Shown here one piece after another: positions 25,084 to 34,621 of a stretch of DNA of 64,000 nucleotides. Both the position numbers and the translations under genes were made by a program. Within the stretch, counting starts at the first letter, position 1; every line of letters starts with the position of its first letter. The stretch comes from Lentzea cavernae. GTDB lineage: Bacteria > Actinomycetota > Actinomycetes > Mycobacteriales > Pseudonocardiaceae. Location of the stretch: contig NZ_BNAR01000025.1 in the NCBI RefSeq assembly GCF_014653695.1, positions 1-64,000 on the forward strand. Reading direction: 5' to 3'. The notes beneath the pieces are model-generated. The model saw nothing but the letters and a program-made list of their open reading frames with translations. It ran no database searches and had not been told where the DNA came from.

Positions 25084-26394
25084 TTAGTCGTCGAATCCCG
25101 GCTGCCAGCGGGCGACGATTTCGCGGGCCGTCACGTGGGCGTCGAGTTGGCAGAGAATGCCCGTCGCGCCCATTGTCACGCGGTGGATCAGCAGGTATTG
25201 CGGGGGCAGGTTCAGCGAGCGGCCCGTTTGTGAGTCGGGGCCGCGCAGGTCGCCCACTCGTTCCGCCTGCGACTGCAGCCAGCGGCGGGTGAAGTGGAAC
25301 GACTCGGCGCGCAGCGGTTCTACGAACGGTGCCAGGTAGCCCAGCACGTCCTCGCCGTGCAGTTCCATGCCCTCGCGGATGAAGTTCTCGGTGCGCAGCA
25401 GCTCGACCAGGTCGGCGGAGCGGCCGTCGAGGGCGAGGCGGGTCATCAGGCCCAGCGTCTTCGGCAGGCCGTCGGGCAGGCGTGCCACGGCGCCGAAGTC
25501 GAGCACGCGCAGGCGGCCGTCGTCGCCCAGCATGAAGTTGCCGGGGTGCGGGTCGGCGTGCAGCAGGCCCGAGCGCGACGGGGCCGAGAAGTGGAACTCG
25601 GCGAGCAGCTGCCCGGCGCGGTCCCTGTCCTCGGCGGAGCCCTCGCGGATGATGTGCGCCAGGCCCACGCCGGACGTCCACTCGGTCACCATGACCTTGG
25701 GCGACGAGGCGATGACGCGGGGGACCACCACGTGCGGGTCGTTCTCGAAGGCCTTCGCGAACGTGCGCTGGTTGGCGGCCTCGTCGCGGTAGTCGAGCTC
25801 CTCGAGGTACCGGTCGCGCAGCTCCTCGAGCAGCGGGCGCACCTCGGCGCCGGGCATGATCGCCTGTAGGAGCCTCGAGAAGCGCAGCAGTTGCTTCAGA
25901 TCCGCGCGCAGGGCCTCGTCCGCGCCGGGGTACTGCACCTTCACGGCCACGTCGCGGCCGTCGTGCCACACGGCGCGGTGCACCTGGCCGATGGAGGCCG
26001 AGGCGGCCGGCTCGTCGTCGAAGGACTGGAAGCGCTTCGCCCAGGACGCACCGAGCTGCTCGGCGAGCACGCGGTGCGTGGTGCGGGCGGGCATCGGCGG
26101 TGCCGCGGTCTGCAGCTTCGTCAGGGCCTCGCGGTACGGCGCGGCCATCTCGTCCGGGACCGCGGCCTCGAACACGCTCAGGGCCTGGCCGAACTTCATC
26201 GCGCCGCCCTTGAGCTGGCCGAGCACCGCGAAGACCTGTTCCGCCGTCTTGGCCGTCACCTCGGCGTTGACCTCGTCGGCCGCGCGCCCGGTCAGTCGCT
26301 TCCCCCAGCCGCCGACAACCCGGCCGGCCACCCCGAGCGGGAGGCTCGCCAGCTTGGCGGTGCGCTGCACGGACTTGCGCGGAATCTCGGTCAC
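25084..26394 (-). CDS. ABC1/AarF (UbiB-like) atypical kinase
   Basis: 436 residues. ABC1 family motifs: the KxGQ region reads GGAMKFGQALS near residue 65, the Ala-rich loop is ASASIGQVHRA, the VAIK-type lysine is VAVKVQYPG, and the catalytic and metal segments are LLHADPHPGNFML and LRVLDFGAVARL. Family members act in isoprenoid lipid and quinone metabolism. The orthologue Rv3197 also lies beside whiB7 and uvrD2. Its ATG overlaps the stop of the ThiF-like gene by 4 bp. Confidence 0.93.
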   Translation of the reverse strand: MTEIPRKSVQRTAKLASLPLGVAGRVVGGWGKRLTGRAADEVNAEVTAKTAEQVFAVLGQLKGGAMKFGQALSVFEAAVPDEMAAPYREALTKLQTAAPPMPARTTHRVLAEQLGASWAKRFQSFDDEPAASASIGQVHRAVWHDGRDVAVKVQYPGADEALRADLKQLLRFSRLLQAIMPGAEVRPLLEELRDRYLEELDYRDEAANQRTFAKAFENDPHVVVPRVIASSPKVMVTEWTSGVGLAHIIREGSAEDRDRAGQLLAEFHFSAPSRSGLLHADPHPGNFMLGDDGRLRVLDFGAVARLPDGLPKTLGLMTRLALDGRSADLVELLRTENFIREGMELHGEDVLGYLAPFVEPLRAESFHFTRRWLQSQAERVGDLRGPDSQTGRSLNLPPQYLLIHRVTMGATGILCQLDAHVTAREIVARWQPGFDD

Positions 26395-27191
26395 TCGGCC
26401 ATGTTATGTGCGGAGCACTGACAGTCAGGGTGCGGATACCAGCTTCGCCTCTCAGCTACACCCGATGTGAGGTCGAGTTCGAGAGTGGCGTTGAGCACGG
26501 GCGGAGGGGCCAGGTCGTTGCCGCGGACGTAGACCAGCGACTCCAGGACCTGCGCCACGGCCAGCGCCGCGGTGCCCGACGCGAAGAGCACGTCGGTGGA
26601 CGCCGGCCTGCCCACGAGCTGGGTCGCGATGACGGGCCAGGCCGGGTCCTGGTCGGCGCGGTGCAGGTCCGCGCAGTTCAAGCACGAGGAACGGCCGGGC
26701 AGGACCAACGGCCCGACGATGCCCACGCCTTCACGCACGCGCACGGCCAGATGAGGCGTCCGGAACGCCATGAGCGTGCTGACCAGGTTCGGATCGGGGA
26801 CGAGCGTCGCCGCCAGGACGGTCAGATCCGCGTTGTGCGCCAGCTGGACGCTCGACTGCGCCAGGAGCGAGGTGATGGAGAGCGCGAGGTGCCCGGCACC
26901 GTGGACCGCGGCCGTTCCGCCCTGCGCGGGGGAGTCGCCGTCGAGCAGGCCGGCCTCGTCGAGGGAAGCGAGAACTTCACCCAGCTGGGTGGGGTCCTCG
27001 CCGCGGGATTTCAGCCTTTCACCCAGTTCGGCGACCGTGTGCCGGCCGTCGAGGGTGATCAGTTCGTCGACCAGCGCCTCGGGCAGCGAGTCGATCACGA
27101 CTGCGTGCTTCGGGTCGATGCCGACCTGGACGGCGCCGGGGGCTCTGCGCACCACGGCCAGTCCTGCACGCACGCGAGGTCTCATGTCCAC
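26391..27191 (-). CDS. ThiF/TOMM-cyclodehydratase-like protein (Rv3196-like)
   Basis: 266 residues. The N-terminal ~95 residues resemble the peptide-binding winged-helix domain of TOMM precursor-recognition proteins (VVIDSLPEALVDELITLDG, TVAELGERLKSRG). The rest is E1-like without a glycine-rich ATP loop. It has a CLNC pair near residue 172 and a CQC segment near the end that can bind zinc. No azole precursor, YcaO or dehydrogenase gene is visible nearby. It is co-transcribed with the ABC1 kinase. Confidence 0.75.
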   Translation of the reverse strand: MDMRPRVRAGLAVVRRAPGAVQVGIDPKHAVVIDSLPEALVDELITLDGRHTVAELGERLKSRGEDPTQLGEVLASLDEAGLLDGDSPAQGGTAAVHGAGHLALSITSLLAQSSVQLAHNADLTVLAATLVPDPNLVSTLMAFRTPHLAVRVREGVGIVGPLVLPGRSSCLNCADLHRADQDPAWPVIATQLVGRPASTDVLFASGTAALAVAQVLESLVYVRGNDLAPPPVLNATLELDLTSGVAERRSWYPHPDCQCSAHNMAE

Positions 27192-27236
27192 GACGGCAAG
27201 ACTGGCAGGGGGCGGCGCCCCCTGCCAGCGCGAACG

Positions 27237-27392
27237 TCAGACCTTGGCCTTGCCGAGGATCCGCGTCATCTTCGTACCGCAGACAGGGCAGGTGCCCTTC
27301 GCCATGCGCCGACCATTGGTCTCCTCGACGTTGCCGTCGAAGTCGCGCTTCTCGCGACACTTGACGCAGTAGCCGTTGTAGGTGTCGGCCAC
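27237..27392 (-). CDS. DUF5679 zinc-ribbon protein
   Basis: 51 residues from the GTG at 27392, preceded by gggagggg. Two pairs (CVKC near residue 9, CPVC near 37) form a zinc ribbon, with the DUF5679 pattern YCVKCREKRDF ... GTCPVCGTKMTRILGKAK. It resembles a reduced ribosomal-protein or RNA-polymerase ribbon. Function unknown. Confidence 0.87.
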   Translation of the reverse strand: MADTYNGYCVKCREKRDFDGNVEETNGRRMAKGTCPVCGTKMTRILGKAKV

Positions 27393-27587
27393 AGCCCCTC
27401 CCTTGCAGTTGTGAGTGCGGACACACTCGGGGACCTTGGCGCGACGGTACCTCCGCGAGAGCGAGAAACCGCGCATGTCGTTCCCGCGCGTGTCCAGCCG
27501 CCGTTCGGTGGAACTTCACCCGCCGGGTGCGCGCCTGCCGCCGGTTGGGGGCCGAAAATTGTCGGTGGCGGCGTTTACGGTGACTGC

Positions 27588-28115
27588 ATGGCCGAACCGC
27601 GGGTGGAAGTGCGGCGGAGCCCCCGGCGCCGCCGCATGGTCAGCGCGTACCGGGAGGGTGACACCGTCGTCGTCCTCCTACCGGCACGGATGACCAAGGG
27701 GGAAGAGAAGCACTGGGTGGCGGAGATGTTGAGCCGCCTCCAGCGCAGTGAGACGCGCAGGAAGTCCCCTGCGCGGACATCGGACGAGGCGCTGATGGCG
27801 CGGTGCGCCGAGCTGTCGGCGCGCTACCTGGACTCGCTGGCCGAGCCGGTGAGCGTGCGCTGGGTGCCGCCCATGCGCACGCGCTGGGCGTCGTGCACGC
27901 CGACGGAGGGCACGATCCGCGTGTCCGAACGGCTGCGGGACGTGCCGCCGTGGGTGCTCGACTACGTGCTGGTGCACGAGCTCGCGCACCTGCTGGTCCC
28001 AGGGCACGGCAAGGACTTCTGGGAGTGGGTCCACCGCTACCAGAAGACCGAGCGGGCCATGGGCTACCTGGAGGGTCTCTCGGCCGCCGCAGGCTGGGGG
28101 ATCACCGAAGACTGA
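27588..28115 (+). CDS. YgjP-like M48-type zinc metallopeptidase
   Basis: 175 residues from the ATG at 27588. The metal site is VLVHELAHLLVPGHGKDFWEWV near residue 125, the HExxH plus downstream His of the YgjP/DUF45 family, preceded by the conserved WASCTPTEGTIRVSERL. These are cytoplasmic minimal metallopeptidases. It is divergent from the DUF5679 gene. Confidence 0.9.
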   Translation: MAEPRVEVRRSPRRRRMVSAYREGDTVVVLLPARMTKGEEKHWVAEMLSRLQRSETRRKSPARTSDEALMARCAELSARYLDSLAEPVSVRWVPPMRTRWASCTPTEGTIRVSERLRDVPPWVLDYVLVHELAHLLVPGHGKDFWEWVHRYQKTERAMGYLEGLSAAAGWGITED

Positions 28116-28208
28116 GCTGGAGGGCGAGGTTCGCTCGCGGAGAGCGTTCGCCCGTCTCCCCGTTCAGGTGTTCTTCCGGAGGCGAGCCCCCGGACCCCGG
28201 AAACGCAG

Positions 28209-28241
28209 CGCGCCCGGTGAGGGAAGTCCTCACCGGGCGCG
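28209..28241. terminator. Bidirectional terminator
   Basis: A perfect 14-bp stem (cgcgcccggtgagg / cctcaccgggcgcg) between the convergent metallopeptidase genes. Confidence 0.85.
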
Positions 28242-28260
28242 TCACACGTTCAGGTACTGG

Positions 28261-29580
28261 TCAGGCTCCTTCGGGCTTACCGCCGGCCTCGGGCTCGTCG
28301 TCCTTCTCGCTGGCCTCGCGCATGGTGCGCTCCAGCTCGGCGATCGGGTCCTCGAGGGCGTTGCGGGTGTTCGTCAGGCGCTCGGCGAACTCCAGCGGGT
28401 CGTCCAGGTCCTCGGCGGTCGGGACGAGCTCGGCGTGCTCCCAGATGCCGTCGCGCACCTCGACTCCGTGCTGGTCGCCGACGAGCTTCCACAGCGCCGA
28501 GGCGGCACGCAGCTTGCGCGGGCGCAGCTCCAGGCCGACGAGCGTCGCGAAGGTCTGCTCGGCCGGGCCACCGGAGGCGCGGCGGCGGCGCAGCGTCTCG
28601 CGCAGCGCCGGGGCGCCGGGCAGGCGTTCGGAGACGGCGGCGTCGACCACGACGTCGACCCAGCCCTCGACGAGCGCGAGCAGCGTCTCGAGGCGCTCCA
28701 GGGCGGCCTTCTGCTCCGGGGTGGTCTGCGGTTCGAGCAGGCCCGAGCTCATGGCCTCCTCGATCGACGCGGGGTTCGACGGGTCGATCTGGCCCGCGAG
28801 CTGCTCCAGGGCCGAGGTGTCGACCTTGATGCCCTTGGCGAACGCCTCGACGGTGTCGAGCAGGCGCGGCCGCAGCCACGGCACGTGCGTGAAGAGGCGC
28901 TGGTGCGCGGCCTCGCGGGCGGCCAGGAACACCATGACCTCGGACGCGGGGCGCTCCAGGCCCTCCGTGAACTTCTCGATGTTCGCCGGCAGCAGGGCCG
29001 CGGTGCCCTCGGGCCCGAGCGGCAGGCCGACGTCGGTCGAGGTGAGCACCTCGGCGCCGAGCTGCGCCAGCGCGTTGCCGAGCTGCGAGCCGAACGCCAT
29101 GCCGCCCATCTGGCCGAGCATCGCGAGCAACGGGCCCGCCGCCTGCTTGGCCTCGTCGGGCATCGCCTCGACCCACGCACCGGACATGCGCTGCGCGACC
29201 GGATCGCACAGGCGCTGCCAGGTCGGGATCGTGCGCTCGATCCAGTCGCGCGCGGTCCACGCCTGCGTCGTGCGGGTGCCCGCGGGCAGCGACGTGACCG
29301 GGTCGAGCCACATCTCGGCCAGGTGCACGGCGTCGGTGACCGCGCTCGTCTGGTCGCCGGCGAACCCGATCGTGGTCGTCGTCGAGGACAGCTGCTGGAA
29401 CGCGATCTGCTTCGCGAGGTCGTAGTTGACCGGCCCGCTCGACGACCCCGCGTTGCTCAGCATGGAGCCCAGCTGGCTGAGCATGTTGCCCAGCTGACTG
29501 AAGTCGAACGGGTTGTCTCCCGGCTTCCCGCTCTTGTCGTCGGGGTCGTGCGGGCTGAACCCGAACGGCACGTCACTCAT
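28261..29580 (-). CDS. DUF2342 zinc-dependent metalloprotease-like protein (Rv3195-like)
   Basis: 439 residues. The central segment REAAHQRLFTHVPWLRPRL near residues 219-237 is the family's putative metal-binding helix. An acidic, Gly/Ser-rich N-terminus (residues 1-50) and a charged C-terminus flank it. Databases also label the family coenzyme F420 biosynthesis-associated, without proof. It is divergent from the PDZ/Lon gene, as in the mycobacterial block. Confidence 0.88.
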   Translation of the reverse strand: MSDVPFGFSPHDPDDKSGKPGDNPFDFSQLGNMLSQLGSMLSNAGSSSGPVNYDLAKQIAFQQLSSTTTTIGFAGDQTSAVTDAVHLAEMWLDPVTSLPAGTRTTQAWTARDWIERTIPTWQRLCDPVAQRMSGAWVEAMPDEAKQAAGPLLAMLGQMGGMAFGSQLGNALAQLGAEVLTSTDVGLPLGPEGTAALLPANIEKFTEGLERPASEVMVFLAAREAAHQRLFTHVPWLRPRLLDTVEAFAKGIKVDTSALEQLAGQIDPSNPASIEEAMSSGLLEPQTTPEQKAALERLETLLALVEGWVDVVVDAAVSERLPGAPALRETLRRRRASGGPAEQTFATLVGLELRPRKLRAASALWKLVGDQHGVEVRDGIWEHAELVPTAEDLDDPLEFAERLTNTRNALEDPIAELERTMREASEKDDEPEAGGKPEGA

Positions 29581-29624
29581 GCCTCTACCGTACGCGGACG
29601 GACATGGTCGTACGCTGTTCAGCC

Positions 29625-30704
29625 GTGAGTGAAACCGTCACGACCGCACCCGCACCCGCGCCCCCGCCGAGGGACCGCGGACTGACCCGCCGGACGTGGA
29701 CGCTGATCGTCAGCTTCCTGGTGGTCGCGATACTCGGGACAGCGGGCGGCTTCGTCCAGGTCCCGTACGTCGCGCTGGGCCCCGGCCCGACCTACGACGT
29801 GCTCAGCAAGGTCAAGGACGCCGACGTGGTGTCGGTCGACGGCCAGGACACGTTCCCCACCGGGGGAACCCTGCGCATGACGACGGTCTCGCTCACCGAC
29901 GACGTCTCGCTGTTCGGCGCGCTCGGCCTGTGGCTGTCCGGCCGCTACGCCCTGGCGCCGCGCGAGGAGTTCTTCAAGCCCGGCGAGTCCGAAGAGCAGG
30001 TGCAGAAGAACAACGAGCTCGCGTTCAGCGAGTCGCAGACCTCCGCCGAGGTCGCCGCGCTGAACTACCTCAAGTATCCGGGCATGGTGATCGCGAACCA
30101 GGTCACCAAGGGCAGCCCCGCGGAGAACGTCATCCCGCTCGGCGCCCGCATCATCTCGGTGAACGGCAAGCAGGTGCGCAGCGCCGCGGACGTGAGCAGC
30201 GCGCTCGAGAACACCAAGCCCGGCGACCGCATCGAGGTGGCGTTCGAGAAGGACGGCACCTCGCAGTCGGCCCAGCTCACCCTCGGCACCCGCGACGACG
30301 GCCGCCCGGCGGGCTTCATCGGCATCTCCCCGGTCGACCGCGCCGACGTGCCGTTCAAGATCAAGATCAGCCTGTCGGACGTCGGCGGTCCCTCGGCCGG
30401 CCTGATCTTCGCGCTGGCGATCGTCGACAAGCTGACGCCGGGCGAGCTCAACGGCGGCAAGGCCATCGCGGGCACCGGCGAGATCACCGGCGACGGCACG
30501 GTGAAGCCCATCGGCGGCATCGCCTTCAAGATGGTCGCCGCGAAGGAGGCGGGCGCGCAGGCCTTCCTCGTGCCGGCCGCCAACTGCACCGACGCGAAGC
30601 AGCAGGCACCGTCGGACCTCAGGCTGATCAAGGTCGAGACGCTGACGGACGCGGTGTCGTCGCTGGAGGCGCTCAACGGCGGCAAGGACACGCCGGGCTG
30701 CTGA
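29625..30704 (+). CDS. Membrane-anchored PDZ and Lon-like (S16) protease
   Basis: 359 residues from a GTG (an ATG 21 bp upstream is possible). A single membrane helix lies at about residues 25-46. The PDZ domain covers ~140-220 (ITKGSPAENVIPLGARI-type core, ISVNGKQVRSAADV). The C-terminal Lon fold has the nucleophile in GGPSAGLIFALAI and the Lys in PIGGIAFKMVAAKEAGA. YlbL-type proteins cleave membrane-associated substrates outside the cytoplasm. Rv3194c is the mycobacterial counterpart. Confidence 0.93.
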   Translation: MSETVTTAPAPAPPPRDRGLTRRTWTLIVSFLVVAILGTAGGFVQVPYVALGPGPTYDVLSKVKDADVVSVDGQDTFPTGGTLRMTTVSLTDDVSLFGALGLWLSGRYALAPREEFFKPGESEEQVQKNNELAFSESQTSAEVAALNYLKYPGMVIANQVTKGSPAENVIPLGARIISVNGKQVRSAADVSSALENTKPGDRIEVAFEKDGTSQSAQLTLGTRDDGRPAGFIGISPVDRADVPFKIKISLSDVGGPSAGLIFALAIVDKLTPGELNGGKAIAGTGEITGDGTVKPIGGIAFKMVAAKEAGAQAFLVPAANCTDAKQQAPSDLRLIKVETLTDAVSSLEALNGGKDTPGC

Positions 30705-30741
30705 CCTGTCCGCTCGTCGCGAACAGCGCACAACGAGTTGA

Positions 30742-30771
30742 CAACCCCGGCGCGTTCACGTGCCGGGGTTG
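30742..30771. terminator. Terminator after the PDZ protease gene
   Basis: Stem caaccccggc/gccggggttg between convergent genes. It can serve both. Confidence 0.7.
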
Positions 30772-30793
30772 TGCCAGCCTGGGGGCGTGACGA

Positions 30794-31333
30794 CTAGGGC
30801 CGCAGCGTGGCGAGCAGCGCGTCGGTGAGGTTGGGCGCCAGCTCGGGGTGTTCGACGAACTCCTCGGGCACCTCGACCGTCCCGCGCAGGCGCAGCACGC
30901 AGGAGACCGAGCCGTCGCGCAGCACGGCCGCGACCAGGCGGGCCTCGCGGCGCGACGGGTGCTCCGCGGCGAATCGGCGGGCCGCCTCGTCGTCGAGCTC
31001 GCCGTGGCTCAGCTCCGTCTCGGCCTCCGGGGGCAGCACGACTATCTCCTGGGCCAGGGCGCAGCCGGTGACCGTCGGCGGCCACTCGATTCCCGCCAGC
31101 GCGTCGCCCAGATCGCCTTCCAGGGCGTCCTGGGCGATCGGGGTCAGCGGGCTCGACTCCGGGTCGAGCTGGCTGCGCAGCTCCGGCTGCTGGTCGAGCA
31201 GATCTGAGGTGGCCACGAGGGCGAAGAGCTGCGGAGGCTGCTCCCAGCCGCCTGCCGCTACGAACTCCTCAACCTCGCGGGCGACCGTCGGGAGGATGAC
31301 CGCTGGCGTTTCACTCGATGACACGCGTGTCAT
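30794..31333 (-). CDS. PPA1309-family protein
   Basis: 179 residues. The family pattern is visible: VAREVEEFVAAGGWEQPPQLFALV near the start, WPPTVTGCALAQEIVVLP in the middle and a C-terminal LRGTVEVPEEFVEHPELAPNLTDAL. No membrane segments. The family is actinobacterial and of unknown function. It is divergent from UPF0182, the usual neighbour. Confidence 0.9.
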   Translation of the reverse strand: MTRVSSSETPAVILPTVAREVEEFVAAGGWEQPPQLFALVATSDLLDQQPELRSQLDPESSPLTPIAQDALEGDLGDALAGIEWPPTVTGCALAQEIVVLPPEAETELSHGELDDEAARRFAAEHPSRREARLVAAVLRDGSVSCVLRLRGTVEVPEEFVEHPELAPNLTDALLATLRP

Positions 31334-31427
31334 CGTAAGACTGCGGACTTCACGGGAACCCAGGGCGTCGTCCGTAGAGTTGGACTAAACGTACGTATCG
31401 ATTTACCGCGATCCAGGAGCGTGCCTC

Positions 31428-34400
31428 GTGGCCACACGGCCTCCGGTCGGACTGCCGAAACTGTCCCGACGCAGCCGAATACTGCTCATCGTCGGTGTTG
31501 TGCTCCTGTTCGGTCTCATCACGGGATCGCGGCTGCTCGACACCTACGTGAACTGGCTGTGGTTCGGCGAGGTGAAATTCCGCGACGTCTACAGCACAGT
31601 GCTGTTCACCCGCCTGGGGCTGTTCGTGGCCGTCGGCGCCGTGGTCGGCGGCATCGTCGCGCTCAACCTCTACCTCGCCTACCGGGCCCGGCCTGTGTTC
31701 GTGCCGGTGTCCGGGCCCGACGACCCGGTGGCCCGCTACCGGACCGTCGTGATGCGGCGGATGCGCCTGTTCTCGATCGGCATCCCCGTGTTCGTCGGCC
31801 TCATCGCGGGCGCGTCGGCGCAGGCCGACTGGCAGCAGATCCAGCTGTTCATGAACTCCCAGCCGTTCGGCGTGACGGACCCGCAGTTCAAGCTCGACAT
31901 CGGGTTCTACGCGTTCCAGCTGCCGTTCTACGAGTGGCTGCTGTCGTGGCTGTTCATCACGGTCGCGGTGTCGTTCATCGGCGCGGTGATCGCGCACTAC
32001 CTGTTCGGCGGCATCCGGCTGGCCGGTCGCGGCGGTCAGCTCTCGGGCCCCGCCCGGTTGCACCTGGCGCTCGTCGCCGGCGCGTTCGTGCTGCTCAAGG
32101 CGGTCGCGTACTTCTTCGACCGGTACACGCTGCTGCTGCACGAGAACGAGAAGTTCGTCGGCGCCAGCTACACCGACCTCAACGCGGTGCTGCCGGCCAA
32201 GCTGATCCTGCTGTGCATCGCGGTGTTCTGCGCCGTCGCGTTCTTCGCGGGCGCGTTCATGCGCAACGTGCAGCTGCCCGCCATCGCGACCGTCCTGCTG
32301 GTGCTGTCGAGCGTGCTCGTCGGCGCCGCGTGGCCCGCGGTGCTGGAGCAGTTCTCGGTCAAGCCGAACGCCATCCAGAAGGAGGCCGAGTCGATCACGC
32401 GCAACATCGCGGCGACACGGCAGTCGTTCGGGTTGACGGAGGACAAGGTCGAGACGAAGCCGTACGACGGCAAGCAGAACGTCACCAACGACCAGATCAA
32501 GTCCAACGACGCCGCCACCCTGGGCAACATCCGCCTGCTCGACCCGGCGGTGCTCTCGCGCACGTTCACGCAGTTCCAGCAGCTGCGGCCGTTCTACGGC
32601 TTCCCGAACAAGCTCGACGTCGACCGGTACACAGTGGACGGCAAGCTCCGCGACTACATCGTCGCGGTGCGCGAGCTGAAGCTCGACAGCCTGCCGCAGG
32701 GCCAGCGCGACTGGATCAACCAGCACCTCATCTACACGCACGGCAACGGCTTCGTCTACGCCGAGGCGAACAAGGTGAACGCGGTCGCCGACGAGTCCAA
32801 CGGCGGCTACCCGGACTTCAAGACCGGTGAGGTCAAGTCCAACGGCGACGTCGGCAACGTGCCGAACGGCATCAAGGTCGACCAGCCGCGCACCTACTAC
32901 GGCGAGCTGTTCGGCGTGAACGACTACTCGATCGTCGGCGGCCGCCCGGCCGGCTCGGCTGCGGAGTACGACACCGACGCCAAGTCCTACACCTACACCG
33001 GCGGCGGCGGCGTCCCGATCGGCAGCCTCATCAACAAGCTCGCGTTCGCGGCCTACTACGGCGAGCGGAACATCCTCTTCAACCAGTCGATCGCCGACGA
33101 CTCGAAGATCCTGTTCAAGCGCACGCCGCGCGACCGCGTGCAGGCCGTCGCCCCGTGGCTCACGGTGGACAGCGACCCGTACCCGGCCGTCGTCAACGGC
33201 CGCATCACGTGGATCGTCGACGGATACACCACGCTCGAGAACTACCCGTACGCGCAGCGCACCCAGCTCGGTGACGCGACGAACGACTCGCTCACCGCGG
33301 ACGGCGTCGTCATCTCGCAGGTCAACAAGCCCGTCAACTACATCCGCAACTCGGTCAAGGCCACTGTGGACGCTTACGACGGCTCGGTGAACCTGTACCA
33401 GATCGACGAGAAGGACCCGGTCCTCAAGGCGTGGATGGGCGTCTTCCCCGGCACGGTCAAGCCGGGCAGCGAGATCTCCAACGAGCTGCGCCAGCACTTC
33501 CGCTACCCCGAGGACCTGTTCAAGGTGCAGCGGCAGATCCTGTCGAAGTACCACGTCTCGTCGCCGTCGGACTTCTACTCCGGTGTCGCCTACTGGGCGC
33601 CGCCGCAGGACCCGACGATCGACAACGTCACGACGGCCGACGCCCAGCGCGACGCGGCGAGCAAGCGCCGGGACGCCCAGCCGCCGTTCTACGTCCTCGC
33701 CGGTGACCCGAGCGACCCGAGCAAGGTCCGCTTCCAGCTGACCAGCCCGCTCGTCCGCGAGAACCGCGAGTTCATGGCCGCGCACGTCTCGGTCGGGTCC
33801 GATCCGGACAACTACGGGAAGATCAGCGTCCTGCAGCTCAACCAGGACGCGAAGGGCCCGCAGCAGATCCAGACGCAGTTCCTCACCTCGGACAACGTCA
33901 GCCGCGAGCTCAACCTGCTGACCCAGCAGAAGACGACGGTCGTCTACGGCAACCTGCTCACGCTTCCCGTGGGCGGAGCGCTGCTCTACGTCGAACCCGT
34001 CTACATCGAACGCGCGTCGAACAACACGTCGTACCCGCAGCTGTCGAAGGTCCTCGTCTGGTACGGCGACCGGGTCGGCTACGCGTCCACGTTGAACGAG
34101 GCGCTCGACCAGGTGCTCAGCGGTGCCGGCGCGGTCGTGCCGCCGCCTTCGGACGGCAACGGCAACGGCAACGGCCAGACCTCCACGCCGCCGTCGACGC
34201 CGCCTCCGGGTACCGGCACCGGGACCCTGAGCCCCGAGCTGCAGAAGGCGATCAACGACATCGGCACGGCGCTGGACGACATCACCAAGGCGCAGCAGAG
34301 CGGGAACTTCACCGACCTCGGCCAGGCCTACGGGCGCCTGGACGACGCGAGGAAGAGGTTCAAGCAGTACAACACCGCTGCGGCGACGCCTCCGACCGGC

Positions 34401-34439
34401 CAGTCGTCGGTTGTGCCGAGCCCCACACCGTCTGGCTGA
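31428..34439 (+). CDS. UPF0182-family large membrane protein
   Basis: 1003 residues from a GTG. Seven membrane helices fill the first ~310 residues (first: ILLIVGVVLLFGLITG; the loop YVNWLWFGEVKFRDVYST is characteristic). A very large extracellular domain follows with TRNIAATRQSFGLT and YPRTYYG-type segments, then an acidic Pro/Thr/Gly-rich linker (GNGNGNGQ near residue 907) and a short helical tail. Rv3193c is the orthologue. Function unknown. Confidence 0.95.
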   Translation: MATRPPVGLPKLSRRSRILLIVGVVLLFGLITGSRLLDTYVNWLWFGEVKFRDVYSTVLFTRLGLFVAVGAVVGGIVALNLYLAYRARPVFVPVSGPDDPVARYRTVVMRRMRLFSIGIPVFVGLIAGASAQADWQQIQLFMNSQPFGVTDPQFKLDIGFYAFQLPFYEWLLSWLFITVAVSFIGAVIAHYLFGGIRLAGRGGQLSGPARLHLALVAGAFVLLKAVAYFFDRYTLLLHENEKFVGASYTDLNAVLPAKLILLCIAVFCAVAFFAGAFMRNVQLPAIATVLLVLSSVLVGAAWPAVLEQFSVKPNAIQKEAESITRNIAATRQSFGLTEDKVETKPYDGKQNVTNDQIKSNDAATLGNIRLLDPAVLSRTFTQFQQLRPFYGFPNKLDVDRYTVDGKLRDYIVAVRELKLDSLPQGQRDWINQHLIYTHGNGFVYAEANKVNAVADESNGGYPDFKTGEVKSNGDVGNVPNGIKVDQPRTYYGELFGVNDYSIVGGRPAGSAAEYDTDAKSYTYTGGGGVPIGSLINKLAFAAYYGERNILFNQSIADDSKILFKRTPRDRVQAVAPWLTVDSDPYPAVVNGRITWIVDGYTTLENYPYAQRTQLGDATNDSLTADGVVISQVNKPVNYIRNSVKATVDAYDGSVNLYQIDEKDPVLKAWMGVFPGTVKPGSEISNELRQHFRYPEDLFKVQRQILSKYHVSSPSDFYSGVAYWAPPQDPTIDNVTTADAQRDAASKRRDAQPPFYVLAGDPSDPSKVRFQLTSPLVRENREFMAAHVSVGSDPDNYGKISVLQLNQDAKGPQQIQTQFLTSDNVSRELNLLTQQKTTVVYGNLLTLPVGGALLYVEPVYIERASNNTSYPQLSKVLVWYGDRVGYASTLNEALDQVLSGAGAVVPPPSDGNGNGNGQTSTPPSTPPPGTGTGTLSPELQKAINDIGTALDDITKAQQSGNFTDLGQAYGRLDDARKRFKQYNTAAATPPTGQSSVVPSPTPSG

Positions 34440-34448
34440 CCTGACGAT

Positions 34449-34478
34449 TTGCATTTAGTGCTCCGCCCCGCGTAAGGT
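34449..34478 (+). promoter_or_regulatory. Promoter of the first initiator tRNA
   Basis: -35 ttgcat (34449-34454) and -10 taaggt (34473-34478), 18 bp apart, 12 bp before the tRNA 5' end. Confidence 0.5.
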
Positions 34479-34490
34479 TCTAATTACCGA

Positions 34491-34564
34491 CGCGGGGTGG
34501 AGCAGCTCGGTAGCTCGCTGGGCTCATAACCCAGAGGTCGCAGGTTCAAATCCTGTCCCCGCTA
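34491..34564 (+). tRNA. Initiator tRNA-Met (CAT), copy 1
   Basis: 74 nt, CCA not encoded. Anticodon CAT in loop ctcataa. The anticodon stem carries the three G-C pairs of initiator tRNAs (ctggg/cccag), and position 1 is an unpaired C (c-t mismatch with 72), another initiator mark. Followed by a terminator. Confidence 0.95.
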
Positions 34565-34572
34565 CAAAGTGG

Positions 34573-34611
34573 AAAAGCCCTGTCTGCGGAGATCGCAGAC
34601 AGGGCTTTTTC
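34573..34611 (+). terminator. Terminator of initiator tRNA copy 1
   Basis: Stem aaaagccctgtctgc / gcagacagggcttttt with a T-rich end. Confidence 0.9.
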
Positions 34612-34621
34612 GCATTTCACA

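Noticed and set aside
31350-34454. A 1034-codon minus-strand frame opposite UPF0182.
   Set aside because: Arg/Val/Asp-rich shadow of the real UPF0182 gene; no start context.
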